Shown here: piece after piece, positions 42,521-50,007 of the stretch
Layout: each line of letters starts with the position of its first letter
How positions within the stretch are numbered: the first letter of the stretch is position 1
Assembly: GCA_021789555.1 (NCBI GenBank)
Contig: JAJYJK010000015.1
Location: forward strand, 1-50,007
Length of the DNA: 50,007 nt
Direction: 5' to 3'
Source of the DNA: Nitrospirota bacterium
GTDB lineage: Bacteria; Nitrospirota; Thermodesulfovibrionia; Thermodesulfovibrionales; JdFR-88
Program-made: the position numbers and the translations under genes
Notes under the pieces: model-generated
Told to the model about the DNA's origin: nothing
Databases searched by the model: none
Seen by the model: the letters and a program-made list of their open reading frames with translations, nothing else

Positions 42521-43756
42521 TTACTCGTAGCGGAGGGCATCGATCGGGTTTAAGAGAGAAGCCTTGTAGGCCGGGTAAAAGCCGAAGAAAATGCCCACGG
42601 CCCCCGAAAAACCAAATGCAAGAAGGACGGAGAAAGGGGAGACGACCGCGGGCCACCCCGCAATCCTTGAAATTACCATCGAGCCGCCCACACCTATTGC
42701 AATACCGGCCGTGCCGCCAATCATGGACATGATGAGGGCCTCCATCAGGAACTGGAATCTTATGTCCCAGGTCTTTGCGCCTATGGCCATCCTGATGCCT
42801 ATCTCCCTTGTGCGCTCGGTGATGGAGACGAGCATGATATTCATTATCCCTATGCCGCCTACAAGCAGCGAGACGGAGGCTATCGCCCCCAGAAGCAGGG
42901 TCATTATCCTTGTCGACTGCTCGGCCGCCTGCATCATCTGGGTAAGGTTTCTGACCGTAAAATCGTCATCCTGCCGTGGGCCAATGTGGTGCCTCTGCCT
43001 CAGGAGAGAGGTAATCTGGTCCTGGGCGTCATCGAGCTCGCCCGTGCTTTTGGCCTTCACCAGGATGATCCTCACCATGCCGGGGAAGGCGGTGCCGAAG
43101 AGCTTTCTCTGGGCCGTCGTAAGGGGGATGAAGATGGTGTCGTCCTGGTCCTGGCCGATGGCGGACTGGCCCTTTGCCGCGAGGACCCCGATTACCGTGA
43201 AGGGGAGGTTTTTTATCTTGATTATCCTGCCGTCCGGGTCCTCATCGCCAAAGAGGTTCTCGACGACGGTCTGGCCCAGCAGGCAGACCTTCGTGGCGTT
43301 TTTTACGTCGGCGTCGGTAAACGGCCTGCCTTCGGAGAGCTTCCAGTCCCTCACGTAGAGCATCGCGGGTGTCGTGCCAATGACGCCGGTGGACCAGTTC
43401 TGGTGGCCGAAGATGACCTGCGCGGTGCCGCTCAGGACCGGGGCCACGGCGTCGACGGCCGGGCACTCCTGGGGGATATCCTCCGCGTCCTCGGCGGTGA
43501 GCGTCGGCTGAGTGCCCGCGCCCATCCTGATGCCCCCGGATGTCGTGCTGCCCGGAAGGATGATGAGAAGGTTGCTGCCCATGCTCGCTATCTGCTCCGT
43601 TATCCGCCTGGTGGCCCCGGCGCCCACGGCAAGCATCGCTATAACTGCGGCCACGCCTATTATGATGCCGAGCATGGTAAGGGCGGAGCGCATCTTGTTC
43701 ACCCTGAGCGCCAGGAGGGCAAGCCGCGACGTCCATAGTATTTTTGGACTGATCAT
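42521..43756 (-). CDS. MacB/FtsX-type ABC transporter permease
   Basis: The 411-residue protein has one N-terminal helix (LALLALRVNKMRSALTMLGIIIGVAAVIAMLAVGAG), a large periplasmic MacB_PCD domain (about 45-255) and three C-terminal helices of the FtsX core (SVSLLVGGIGIMNIMLVSITERTREIGIRMAIGA). MacB-type mechanotransmission transporters do not move the substrate across the inner membrane but push periplasmic cargo through TolC. The ATPase is a separate gene here. It is last of four coupled genes. Confidence 0.93.
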   Translation of the reverse strand: MISPKILWTSRLALLALRVNKMRSALTMLGIIIGVAAVIAMLAVGAGATRRITEQIASMGSNLLIILPGSTTSGGIRMGAGTQPTLTAEDAEDIPQECPAVDAVAPVLSGTAQVIFGHQNWSTGVIGTTPAMLYVRDWKLSEGRPFTDADVKNATKVCLLGQTVVENLFGDEDPDGRIIKIKNLPFTVIGVLAAKGQSAIGQDQDDTIFIPLTTAQRKLFGTAFPGMVRIILVKAKSTGELDDAQDQITSLLRQRHHIGPRQDDDFTVRNLTQMMQAAEQSTRIMTLLLGAIASVSLLVGGIGIMNIMLVSITERTREIGIRMAIGAKTWDIRFQFLMEALIMSMIGGTAGIAIGVGGSMVISRIAGWPAVVSPFSVLLAFGFSGAVGIFFGFYPAYKASLLNPIDALRYE

Positions 43757-43760
43757 GCCC

Positions 43761-44447
43761 CTATGAAATCTCCTCGTCGCTTATGAGCCGTCCGTCCATG
43801 AACCTTATTGAGCGACGGCTGAAGGCGGCGATGTCCGGCTCGTGTGTGACCAGGATGATCGTGATCTTCGACTCTACATTCAGGCGGACGAAGAGCGTCA
43901 TTATCTCTTCGCTGGTTTTGGTGTCCAGGTTGCCCGTTGGCTCGTCCGCCAGTATTATCGGGGCCTCATTTACGAGGGCCCTGGCGATGGCGACCCGCTG
44001 CTGCTGTCCGCCCGACAGCTGGTTGGGGTAGTGCATCTCCCTTCCCTGCAGCCCCACCATGCCGAGGGCTTTTACCGCGCGCCGCCTCCGCTCGTCCGCG
44101 GCAATCCCCGCATAAAACAGCGGCAGTTCCACGTTCTCAAGGGCCGATGTCCTTGCAAGCAGGTTAAAACCCTGGAACACAAAGCCCAGCTTCCGGTTTC
44201 TTATCTCCGCTAGCCGGTCCCGGCCCATGCTCGATACGTCGATGCCGTCCAGGAGATATTTGCCGGCAGTGGGCCTGTCCAGACAGCCGAGGATGTTCAT
44301 GAACGTCGACTTGCCGGAGCCCGAAGGGCCCATGATCGAAACAAACTCCCCTTTTTCTATGAGAACGGAGACGCCGTTCAGGGCGTTGACCTCCACGTCG
44401 CCAAGCCGGTATGTCCTGGTTATCTCCTGCGTCTCTATGAGCGCCAT
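43761..44447 (-). CDS. ABC transporter ATPase, MacB/LolD type
   Basis: The 228-residue ATPase has Walker A GPSGSGKST, FQGFNLL Q-loop region, [15 protein letters not shown] signature, ILADEPTGNLD Walker B and THEP H-loop. VSIMGPSGSGKSTFMNILGCLDRPTAGKYLLDG is typical of the MacB/LolD subclass (GLDRPT). It lies four bases before the permease and eight after the fusion protein gene. Confidence 0.95.
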   Translation of the reverse strand: MALIETQEITRTYRLGDVEVNALNGVSVLIEKGEFVSIMGPSGSGKSTFMNILGCLDRPTAGKYLLDGIDVSSMGRDRLAEIRNRKLGFVFQGFNLLARTSALENVELPLFYAGIAADERRRRAVKALGMVGLQGREMHYPNQLSGGQQQRVAIARALVNEAPIILADEPTGNLDTKTSEEIMTLFVRLNVESKITIILVTHEPDIAAFSRRSIRFMDGRLISDEEIS

Positions 44448-44455
44448 TTCAAGGC

Positions 44456-45640
44456 CTATAAAATCATCCTGGGGCCGAACCGGGGCTGTTTGCCGCCTTC
44501 TTTTCCGAGGGTCTCCACTATTACTTTCGCCCCCTCGGCCAGGTCGCCGGAGACCACTTCAGTATAATTGCCGTCCGTGAGCCCCGTCTTGATGGCCACG
44601 CGCCTGGGCATTTCATTTTCCAGCACCCATACGCCGGGGCCGTACTTTTTGTTTTTAACCGGCCTTCCGGTGTAAAAACTCTCCGGCATGCTGAATCTCA
44701 AGGCGGCGTTTGGCACCCTGAGCGCATCCCGCCTTACGTCCGTTATCACCGTGACGTTTGCCGTCATGCCGGGTTTCAGTTTCAAATCGGTGTTGTCCAC
44801 CTGGACGACCACATCATATGTGACCACGTTTTGCACGATTGTAGGGTTTATCCTCACCTGCGAGACCTTCCCCCTGAAGGTGATATCCGGGTAGGCATCC
44901 ACCGTGAATTCTACGTCCTGGCCCGTTTTGACGCTGCCGATGTCGGCCTCGTCCACGCTCGTGTCTATCTGCATCTTCCTGAGGTCCCGCGCCACCGAAA
45001 ACAGAGTGGGCGTCTGGAAACTCGCCGCGACAGTCTGGCCGACATCGACGTTTCTGGCCACCACGGTGCCGTCAACCGGCGAGATGATGCGCGTGTACCT
45101 GAGATTTGTCTGGGCGAAATTCATCGCCGCCTCGGTCTGGGAGACCTGTCCCCTGGCCGCCTCCACCCCGGCCTTCGCCGTCAGATAATTGGTATCGGCG
45201 GTGTCGAAATCGCTCTGGGCGATGAGGTTTTTTGAGAGCAGGTCTTTATTGCGGAGCATTGTCCTCCTGGCGTCCACTTCGGTTGAGACAGCTTTATCCA
45301 GCTCGGCCTTCGCCGAGATGTAATTGGCCCTGGCCTCGTTGAGCTGCGCCTCGAACGTCGTCGGGTCTATGAGGGCCAGCATCTGCCCCTTCCGGACCAC
45401 CGAATTGAAATCGGCATATATCTTTTTTATGGTGCCGGAGACCTGCGTGCCCACCAGGACCGTCGTCACCGGGTTTACGGTGCCCGTTGCGGTGACAGTA
45501 GCTTCGATGGTTCCCCTTGTAGCGGTCTGCGTCCTGAACTTCGGGGCTTTGCTCCTGCCGTCGCTGAAGATAAAGGCAAGGGTCCCGCCCACCAGGGCCA
45601 GGAGCGCGAAGAGCACGAGCGTTTTTTTCCCTGTAGTCAT
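44456..45640 (-). CDS. MacA-like periplasmic membrane-fusion protein
   Basis: The 394-residue adaptor has an N-terminal membrane anchor (TLVLFALLALVGGTLAFIF), a lipoyl half (TVTATGTVNPVTTVLVGTQVSGTI) and a coiled-coil hairpin (about 90-185). The second lipoyl half (TRIISPVDGTVVARNVDVGQTV) and a beta-barrel (VDEADIGSVKTGQDVEFTVDAYPD) follow. It links the permease to the outer-membrane channel. It starts one base after the upstream tolC-like stop. Confidence 0.94.
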   Translation of the reverse strand: MTTGKKTLVLFALLALVGGTLAFIFSDGRSKAPKFRTQTATRGTIEATVTATGTVNPVTTVLVGTQVSGTIKKIYADFNSVVRKGQMLALIDPTTFEAQLNEARANYISAKAELDKAVSTEVDARRTMLRNKDLLSKNLIAQSDFDTADTNYLTAKAGVEAARGQVSQTEAAMNFAQTNLRYTRIISPVDGTVVARNVDVGQTVAASFQTPTLFSVARDLRKMQIDTSVDEADIGSVKTGQDVEFTVDAYPDITFRGKVSQVRINPTIVQNVVTYDVVVQVDNTDLKLKPGMTANVTVITDVRRDALRVPNAALRFSMPESFYTGRPVKNKKYGPGVWVLENEMPRRVAIKTGLTDGNYTEVVSGDLAEGAKVIVETLGKEGGKQPRFGPRMIL

Positions 45641-46963
45641 TTATTTAACCCCCATTGCGTTTTCGAGGTTGGCTTCGGCCGTCTTGTAGCTGTACAGCGC
45701 GTTTATGTAGGCCGTCTGGGCGCTGGTGAAAGTAGTCAGGGCATCGGTGACCTCGATGTTGCTGCCGACCCCGGCGGCATACCTGCCGTTTGCGAGGTCA
45801 AGATTTTCCTGGGCCTGTTTCAGACCGGTCGCGGCCGTGGCGATGCTGCTTTCAGACTGTTTCAGGTTCAGGAAAGCCTGCCTGTTCTGGAGATATATCT
45901 GCTGCCTCAGGGTCTCCTCGCTGGCCCGCGAGACGTTTAAATTCGCGTTTGCCTCGTCGACCTGTTTCCTTGTGAGGAAACCATTGAATATCGGTATCGT
46001 CAGGGTCGCCCCCACGTTCCAGCCGTGGTCCAGAGGGAGGCTGTCGCCGTTCCAGGTGTATCCGGCGCTGCCCGAAATGGCCGGGTAATAGCCGGTGTGG
46101 GCGAGTCTCATGGACTGCTCCGAAGATTTCACCCTGGCGATGGCCGCCTTGAGGTCCGGCCTGTCTGAATATGCCCTTTTAAGCGCCTCCTCGAAGGTAA
46201 TGGGATAGGGCTCGTATGCAAGGGTGTCCTCGATCCGGTATTCGGGCGCATTCGGGATACCCATCGCGTTATTGAGGTTCTGCCAGGCTATCTGGACGGC
46301 GTTTTGGGCCTGTATGAGGGCAAGCTGGGCGTTGCTCAGTGTGACCTCGGCATTGGTTACGTCTATCTTCGGTTTAGTCCCCACCTGGAAAAACCCCTGG
46401 GCCTGCACCAGATGTTCCTGGGCCTGCTTTACGACCTTCCGGGCGGCCTCCAGGCTCTTTCCGGCCTGCAGGACGCCGTAGTAGGCCGTCTTCACGCCAA
46501 GGACAATGCCCAGATTGACGTTCTCAAAATCCTGCCCGGAGGCGGCGCTGTTGTAAGTCGCAATCCCCACCTGGCTTTTGGTCTTGCCGAAATCGTATAT
46601 GTTCTGGGTGAGGGACGGCCCCGTCTGGAAATTATTCTGGCTCGTGGTCGTTCTTGTAAAGGCGCCCTGGCCAAAAGTAAGACCGCCGGCGGTCGAAGAA
46701 AAATGCGTGTAGTCGGTCTGCCAGTCGACCTGCGGATAATAGCCGGATTTCGCCTGGCCTATCCTGCTTTGGGCGGCGATGAAGGTGTTGCCGGCGGCAG
46801 CCGCCTGCGGGTTTGTCCGCAATGCTATCCGTATGCATTCCTGGAGCGTCAGGAAGGAACCCTGCTTTATCGGCCCCTCGGCCCGGACCCCGGACGCCAG
46901 GGCAAGCACAAGCAGGTCCGCAAGAAATATGGAGCACATGGCCCTGGAAAATTTCACTCTCAT
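45641..46963 (-). CDS. TolC-family outer-membrane efflux channel
   Basis: The 440-residue channel has a signal peptide (RAMCSIFLADLLVLALASGVRA) and two OEP repeats, for example LTLQECIRIALRTNPQAAAAGN and FEEALKRAYSDRPDLKAAIARV. Its helices hold the TolC alpha-barrel pattern (QAFLNLKQSESSIATAATGLKQAQENLDLANGRYAAGVGSNIEVTDAL-type text). The start I use is ATG 46963, with GAGGAAG upstream; an upstream ATG adds a basic tail. It is first in the four-gene efflux operon, divergent from the CpxR-like gene. Confidence 0.93.
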   Translation of the reverse strand: MRVKFSRAMCSIFLADLLVLALASGVRAEGPIKQGSFLTLQECIRIALRTNPQAAAAGNTFIAAQSRIGQAKSGYYPQVDWQTDYTHFSSTAGGLTFGQGAFTRTTTSQNNFQTGPSLTQNIYDFGKTKSQVGIATYNSAASGQDFENVNLGIVLGVKTAYYGVLQAGKSLEAARKVVKQAQEHLVQAQGFFQVGTKPKIDVTNAEVTLSNAQLALIQAQNAVQIAWQNLNNAMGIPNAPEYRIEDTLAYEPYPITFEEALKRAYSDRPDLKAAIARVKSSEQSMRLAHTGYYPAISGSAGYTWNGDSLPLDHGWNVGATLTIPIFNGFLTRKQVDEANANLNVSRASEETLRQQIYLQNRQAFLNLKQSESSIATAATGLKQAQENLDLANGRYAAGVGSNIEVTDALTTFTSAQTAYINALYSYKTAEANLENAMGVK

Positions 46964-47184
46964 CTTCCGGTCTCTTCCTCTTGGAGATTTTTTCCCCATC
47001 CGCATGGAGTCTCGATGTATGACATTTTCAATTTACTGATGTCCTCCCGCCTGCCCCTTTTTGGAGCGACGCTCGCTACCCATTGGTTGATTCCCTTTGC
47101 ATGTGAGCCTGAACACTATCCATTTATCATACAATATGCCTTCTAAAACATGGGTTAAGGCGATGTTAAAAAAGGAAAAGTTTT

Positions 47185-47253
47185 GTAAACGGGTAAAAGG
47201 CTCCTTTACAATTCTTTACAAACTCCGGCCGGGCCCTTCAGGTAAAATATAAT
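47185..47253. promoter_or_regulatory. CpxR-box region between the efflux operon and cpxRA
   Basis: TTTAC-AATTC-...: TTTAC (47205-47209), five bases, TTTAC (47215-47219). Read on the minus strand this is GTAAA-N5-GTAAA, the consensus CpxR box. A second pair on the plus strand, GTAAA (47185-47189) and GTAAA (47193-47197), has a three-base spacer. TATAAT at 47248-47253 lies 13 bases before ATG 47267 and has no good -35. The rest of 46964-47184 holds no gene; a TATGAT-like -10 near 47133 may serve the efflux operon. Confidence 0.65.
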
Positions 47254-47266
47254 AACAAGCAATGTG

Positions 47267-47992
47267 ATGGACCGCATACTCGTAATTGACGACGACATGG
47301 AACTCTGCGAGCTCCTGAGGGATTATCTGAGGCCGGAGGGGTTCGAGGTCGAGGCGGTCCATAACGGGCGGCAGGCGATGGAGCGTTTGCTCTCGGGGGG
47401 GCACGCCCTGGCGGTGCTCGATGTGATGCTGCCCGGCGCGGGCGGTTTCGAAGTCCTCCGCCATATCCGGGAGCGCGGCTGCCGGATGCCGGTCTTGATG
47501 CTGACTGCGCGGGGCGATGACGTGGACCGCATCGTAGGACTCGAAATGGGCGCAGATGATTATCTGCCGAAACCTTTCAACCCCCGTGAACTGGTGGCGA
47601 GGATACGCGCCATCAAGCGCCGCGCCGGGCGCGAGGGCGGCAAGGGGATCAGTCCCACCGCAGAACGGCCGCTGCCGATAACCGTTGCAGACGTGGAACT
47701 GGATGCCGCAACAAGGACGGTCTTTCGCGCGGGGGAGAAAGTGGAGCTGACGGCGATCGAATTCAATCTCCTCGAACAACTCCTTGTCAATGCCGGCCGG
47801 CTTGTAAGCAGGGAAGACCTCTCGATGAAGATACTCGGCCACGGCGTCTCACCTTATGACCGCAGCATCGATGTCCACATGAGCAATCTGAGAAAAAAGC
47901 TTGGACCCGGGGAGGGCGGGGCCCCCAGGATAAAGACGGTCCGCGGGACGGGATATATTTACGCCTTTTCACCGGAGGCGGCAAAAAAATAA
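47267..47992 (+). CDS. cpxR: CpxR-like OmpR-family response regulator
   Basis: The 241-residue regulator has a receiver with DDDMELC, D52 in AVLDVMLPGAGG, LMLTARGDD and YLPKPF. A C-terminal winged helix follows (AIEFNLLEQLLVNAGRLVSRED, SIDVHMSNLRKKLGP, IKTVRGTGYIY). ATG 47267 or GTG 47264 could start it. The neighbouring kinase, and the GTAAA-N5-GTAAA box in its own promoter, support CpxR over other OmpR members. Probable targets are its own operon and the divergent efflux genes. Confidence 0.85.
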   Translation: MDRILVIDDDMELCELLRDYLRPEGFEVEAVHNGRQAMERLLSGGHALAVLDVMLPGAGGFEVLRHIRERGCRMPVLMLTARGDDVDRIVGLEMGADDYLPKPFNPRELVARIRAIKRRAGREGGKGISPTAERPLPITVADVELDAATRTVFRAGEKVELTAIEFNLLEQLLVNAGRLVSREDLSMKILGHGVSPYDRSIDVHMSNLRKKLGPGEGGAPRIKTVRGTGYIYAFSPEAAKK

Positions 47993-48114
47993 AGCAGAGG
48001 ACGAAAACTGAGCCCCCCTTCATTTTCATTGCAGCAAAGGCGGCAATCCAATTGCCCGACTTTAAAATACCCCGGGCATGACGTCTTATCCATATCGGCG
48101 GGAAGAATTTTAGG

Positions 48115-49590
48115 ATGCGAAGCCTTTTCATAAAGATATTTCTCTGGTTCTGGCTGGCGATGGCCCTGACCGGCGTTACCCTGGTCGTTATCACTTTCAC
48201 CGCCCAGGTAGGGCCGATAGCCCGGCACCTCCGCAAGGTGGAACTCGAACGGGACCATGTCCTCGGACAGGCCCTGACGATTTACGGCCAGACGGCGCTA
48301 AAGGCCTATGCGCGGGACGGATTGCCGGCCCTGAACAGGTTCTCGGCCGAACTGGAAAAATCCACCGGAATTGCCCTCTTTCTGTTTGAAGATGGAACCG
48401 TACTGGCCGGAGGGACAGGTCCCTCACCCGTCATGCTTGCCCTGGTGGGAAAGATCAGCAGCGGAAAAAGTGAAAATCCGCTTCCCTCCTCTGCGATAGA
48501 CGGCAAAGGCTATGTGCTCGCCATGCCGCTGGCCGGGGCAAAGCCGCTAAGCGGGGCTTCTACTATTTACGCGGTTGCCGGCCGGTGGCCCCATATACCG
48601 TTCGGGCCGCGGGGCCCTCAGGGTTTTTTCTGGTCCTTTTTCGGTCTCCGGGGCCTGATATCGCTTATCATCGGCGGCATTGTCTGCTATGGCCTTGCCT
48701 GGCGTTTGACCGCTCCCATCCGGCGTCTCCGGGAGGCGACCCATCAGCTTGCGATCGGAAACCTCAAGGCGAGGGCTGGAGATCAGTTGAGCGGCAGGAG
48801 CGACGAGATAGGTGCGCTGGGCAGGGATTTCGACGGCATGGCCGGCAGGATTGAATCCCTGGTCGGCGCGCAGCAGCGCCTTATACGGGACATATCGCAT
48901 GAGCTCCGCTCCCCGCTTGCCCGTCTGCGCGTCGCCCTGGAGCTGGCGAGGCAGAAAAACAAAAACTCCCCGGAGGAGGCCGCGGGGCCTCTAAACAGGA
49001 TAGAGCGCGAGGCTGAAAGGTTAAATGACCTCATCGCGGAACTGGTCACGCTTACGCTGCTTGAAAGCGGCACCGAAAGGCTGGAAAAATCCCAAGTCGA
49101 TCTTTCAGCCCTGGTGCGGGAGATAGCCGCCGACTCCGATTATGAGGCCAGGGGCATGAAGCGTTCGGTAAAAATCCTATCGACGGAGGAGACCGCAATC
49201 AGCGTTTTCGCCTCCCCGGAGATGCTCAGACGCGCGATAGAAAACGTGGTGAGAAACGCCCTTCGTTATACCCCTGAGGGCGATGCGGCTGAAATCACGA
49301 TGGGCCGGCTACTGAAAGACGGGCGGCCGCATGTTTCTATCCGGGTCCGCGACCACGGGCCGGGTGTGCCGGAAGAGGCGCTCGAGATGATTTTTCAGCC
49401 CTTTTTCCGCGCCGCGGAGGCCAGGGACAGGGTGACGGGGGGCGCCGGAATCGGCCTGGCCATAACCGAGAGGGCGGTCCATCTTCACGGCGGAGAGGTG
49501 ACGGCCTCAAACGCCCCAGGCGGCGGCCTCCTGGTCGTGATAGACCTGCCGGAAGATGAGAGAGGAGGGACCCGCCCGCCCGCCGTCTGA
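48115..49590 (+). CDS. cpxA: CpxA-like envelope-stress sensor histidine kinase
   Basis: The 491-residue kinase begins MRSLFIKIFLWFWLAMAL, the CpxA-type first helix. A periplasmic sensor (about 30-180), a second helix (FGLRGLISLIIGGIVCYGLAW), HAMP (LTAPIRRLREATHQLAIGNLKAR), HisKA (RDISHELRSPLARLRVALELAR) and HATPase (ENVVRNALRYTPEG, VRDHGPGVPEEAL, GGAGIGLAITERAV) follow. The 122-base gap from cpxR holds no terminator, so the pair are probably one transcript. Confidence 0.88.
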   Translation: MRSLFIKIFLWFWLAMALTGVTLVVITFTAQVGPIARHLRKVELERDHVLGQALTIYGQTALKAYARDGLPALNRFSAELEKSTGIALFLFEDGTVLAGGTGPSPVMLALVGKISSGKSENPLPSSAIDGKGYVLAMPLAGAKPLSGASTIYAVAGRWPHIPFGPRGPQGFFWSFFGLRGLISLIIGGIVCYGLAWRLTAPIRRLREATHQLAIGNLKARAGDQLSGRSDEIGALGRDFDGMAGRIESLVGAQQRLIRDISHELRSPLARLRVALELARQKNKNSPEEAAGPLNRIEREAERLNDLIAELVTLTLLESGTERLEKSQVDLSALVREIAADSDYEARGMKRSVKILSTEETAISVFASPEMLRRAIENVVRNALRYTPEGDAAEITMGRLLKDGRPHVSIRVRDHGPGVPEEALEMIFQPFFRAAEARDRVTGGAGIGLAITERAVHLHGGEVTASNAPGGGLLVVIDLPEDERGGTRPPAV

Positions 49591-49612
49591 ACCGCTGCTT
49601 AATCCCATGTTT

Positions 49613-49648
49613 TTTTAACTTGCAATTCAAATGCAGCTTGCTGCAGGG
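49613..49648 (+). repeat. Dispersed repeat, copy B
   Basis: TTTTAACTTGCAATTC followed by AAATGCAGCTTGCTGCAGGG, matching copy A at 40950-40984 in the same orientation. GCAGC/GCTGC forms its short palindrome. It lies just after the cpxA-like stop. Confidence 0.65.
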
Positions 49649-50007
49649 TAACCTTATATCGAGGTTTTATTTATCTGAAGTCCGCTCTGCCGAGTTTCCG
49701 CCATGCCGGCAAGTGTTCTTTTGAAAATAAACGCGTACCACAATTGAGGGCCGGTTGCGATAGCCCCTTCAAGTCCTCGATTTTGAGTGAAAGCGACGCA
49801 TGCAAGAATATACCCTGAACTCCTCATTTTTTAAAACTTTTGCAATTTAGCAAATTATGAGTGAAAATTTCGACATACAACTTTAGTAACCGAAGAGATA
49901 AATCAGATGTCCCTCGGAATCGGGTCTGTCATCTCCAATTGAAGTACCAAGCGAGAAAAATAAAAAAAACGTAAATTAAACTTGTAAAAAAAAGGGGCAC
50001 CCAAAAT
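49649..50007. other. AT-rich terminal region with no gene seen
   Basis: About 360 bases after copy B of the repeat contain no frame, tRNA or terminator I can support. Base composition shifts to AT-rich from about 49790, with several A and T runs, unlike the rest of the window. Confidence 0.5.

Overview
The window is a GC-rich, gene-dense stretch of a Gram-negative bacterial chromosome. It carries outer-membrane lipoproteins, a beta-barrel, SurA-like chaperones and a TolC-type efflux pump. A triheme cytochrome, hydrogenase maturation genes, a radical-SAM AmrS and a rubrerythrin-like protein point to an anaerobe or microaerophile, for example Nitrospirota or the Desulfobacterota. The lineage cannot be fixed from this sequence. 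No insertion sequence, integrase, prophage or CRISPR array was seen.

Layout. 1-1.8 kb is accessory: a damaged lipoprotein gene, a decayed vsr endonuclease gene and an RHH/PIN toxin-antitoxin pair. 1.8-5.4 kb holds tRNA-Glu and tRNA-Lys, arsC, and rplU-rpmA-obgE-proB. 5.5-10.8 kb holds a HEAT-repeat protein facing clpC-tlpA-DUF4416. 10.9-16.4 kb is a phosphate block, phoB-phoR-pstC-pstA-pstB-phoU, with a Pho-box-like direct repeat before pstC and no pstS. 16.4-20.1 kb holds tRNA-His and tRNA-Arg running into an outer-membrane protein gene, then a large secreted beta-helix/Fn3 protein. 20.2-23.9 kb holds a CRP-family regulator and yceD-rpmF-plsX-fabH. 23.9-27.6 kb runs on the minus strand: nfeD, slipin, a small membrane protein, an unusual histidine-kinase-like protein, and an upstream UGA-interrupted zinc-ribbon mini-gene. 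27.7-31.6 kb holds amrS, an HTH regulator under a CRP-like site, rimI-tsaB and an MFS exporter. 31.7-38.2 kb holds hypF-hypD-hypE and two SurA-like genes. 38.4-42.4 kb holds the cytochrome, RNase R, a ferritin-like protein and a TIGR02757 protein. 42.5-49.6 kb is a tripartite ABC efflux operon diverging from a CpxR/CpxA-like two-component system, with a consensus CpxR box between them. The last 400 bases are AT-rich and hold no gene I can see.

Most notable: (i) a two-hydrophobic-segment, lipobox-bearing cassette inserted inside the C-terminal Fn3 domain of the secreted protein; (ii) a 53-codon zinc-ribbon frame whose expected cysteine is UGA, with a correctly spaced hairpin after it; (iii) at least seven genes whose start codon lies 5-8 nt after a -10 box with no Shine-Dalgarno, suggesting frequent leaderless mRNAs; (iv) a kinase lacking the phosphoacceptor histidine; (v) 20-28 bp tandem duplications concentrated at gene 3' ends.
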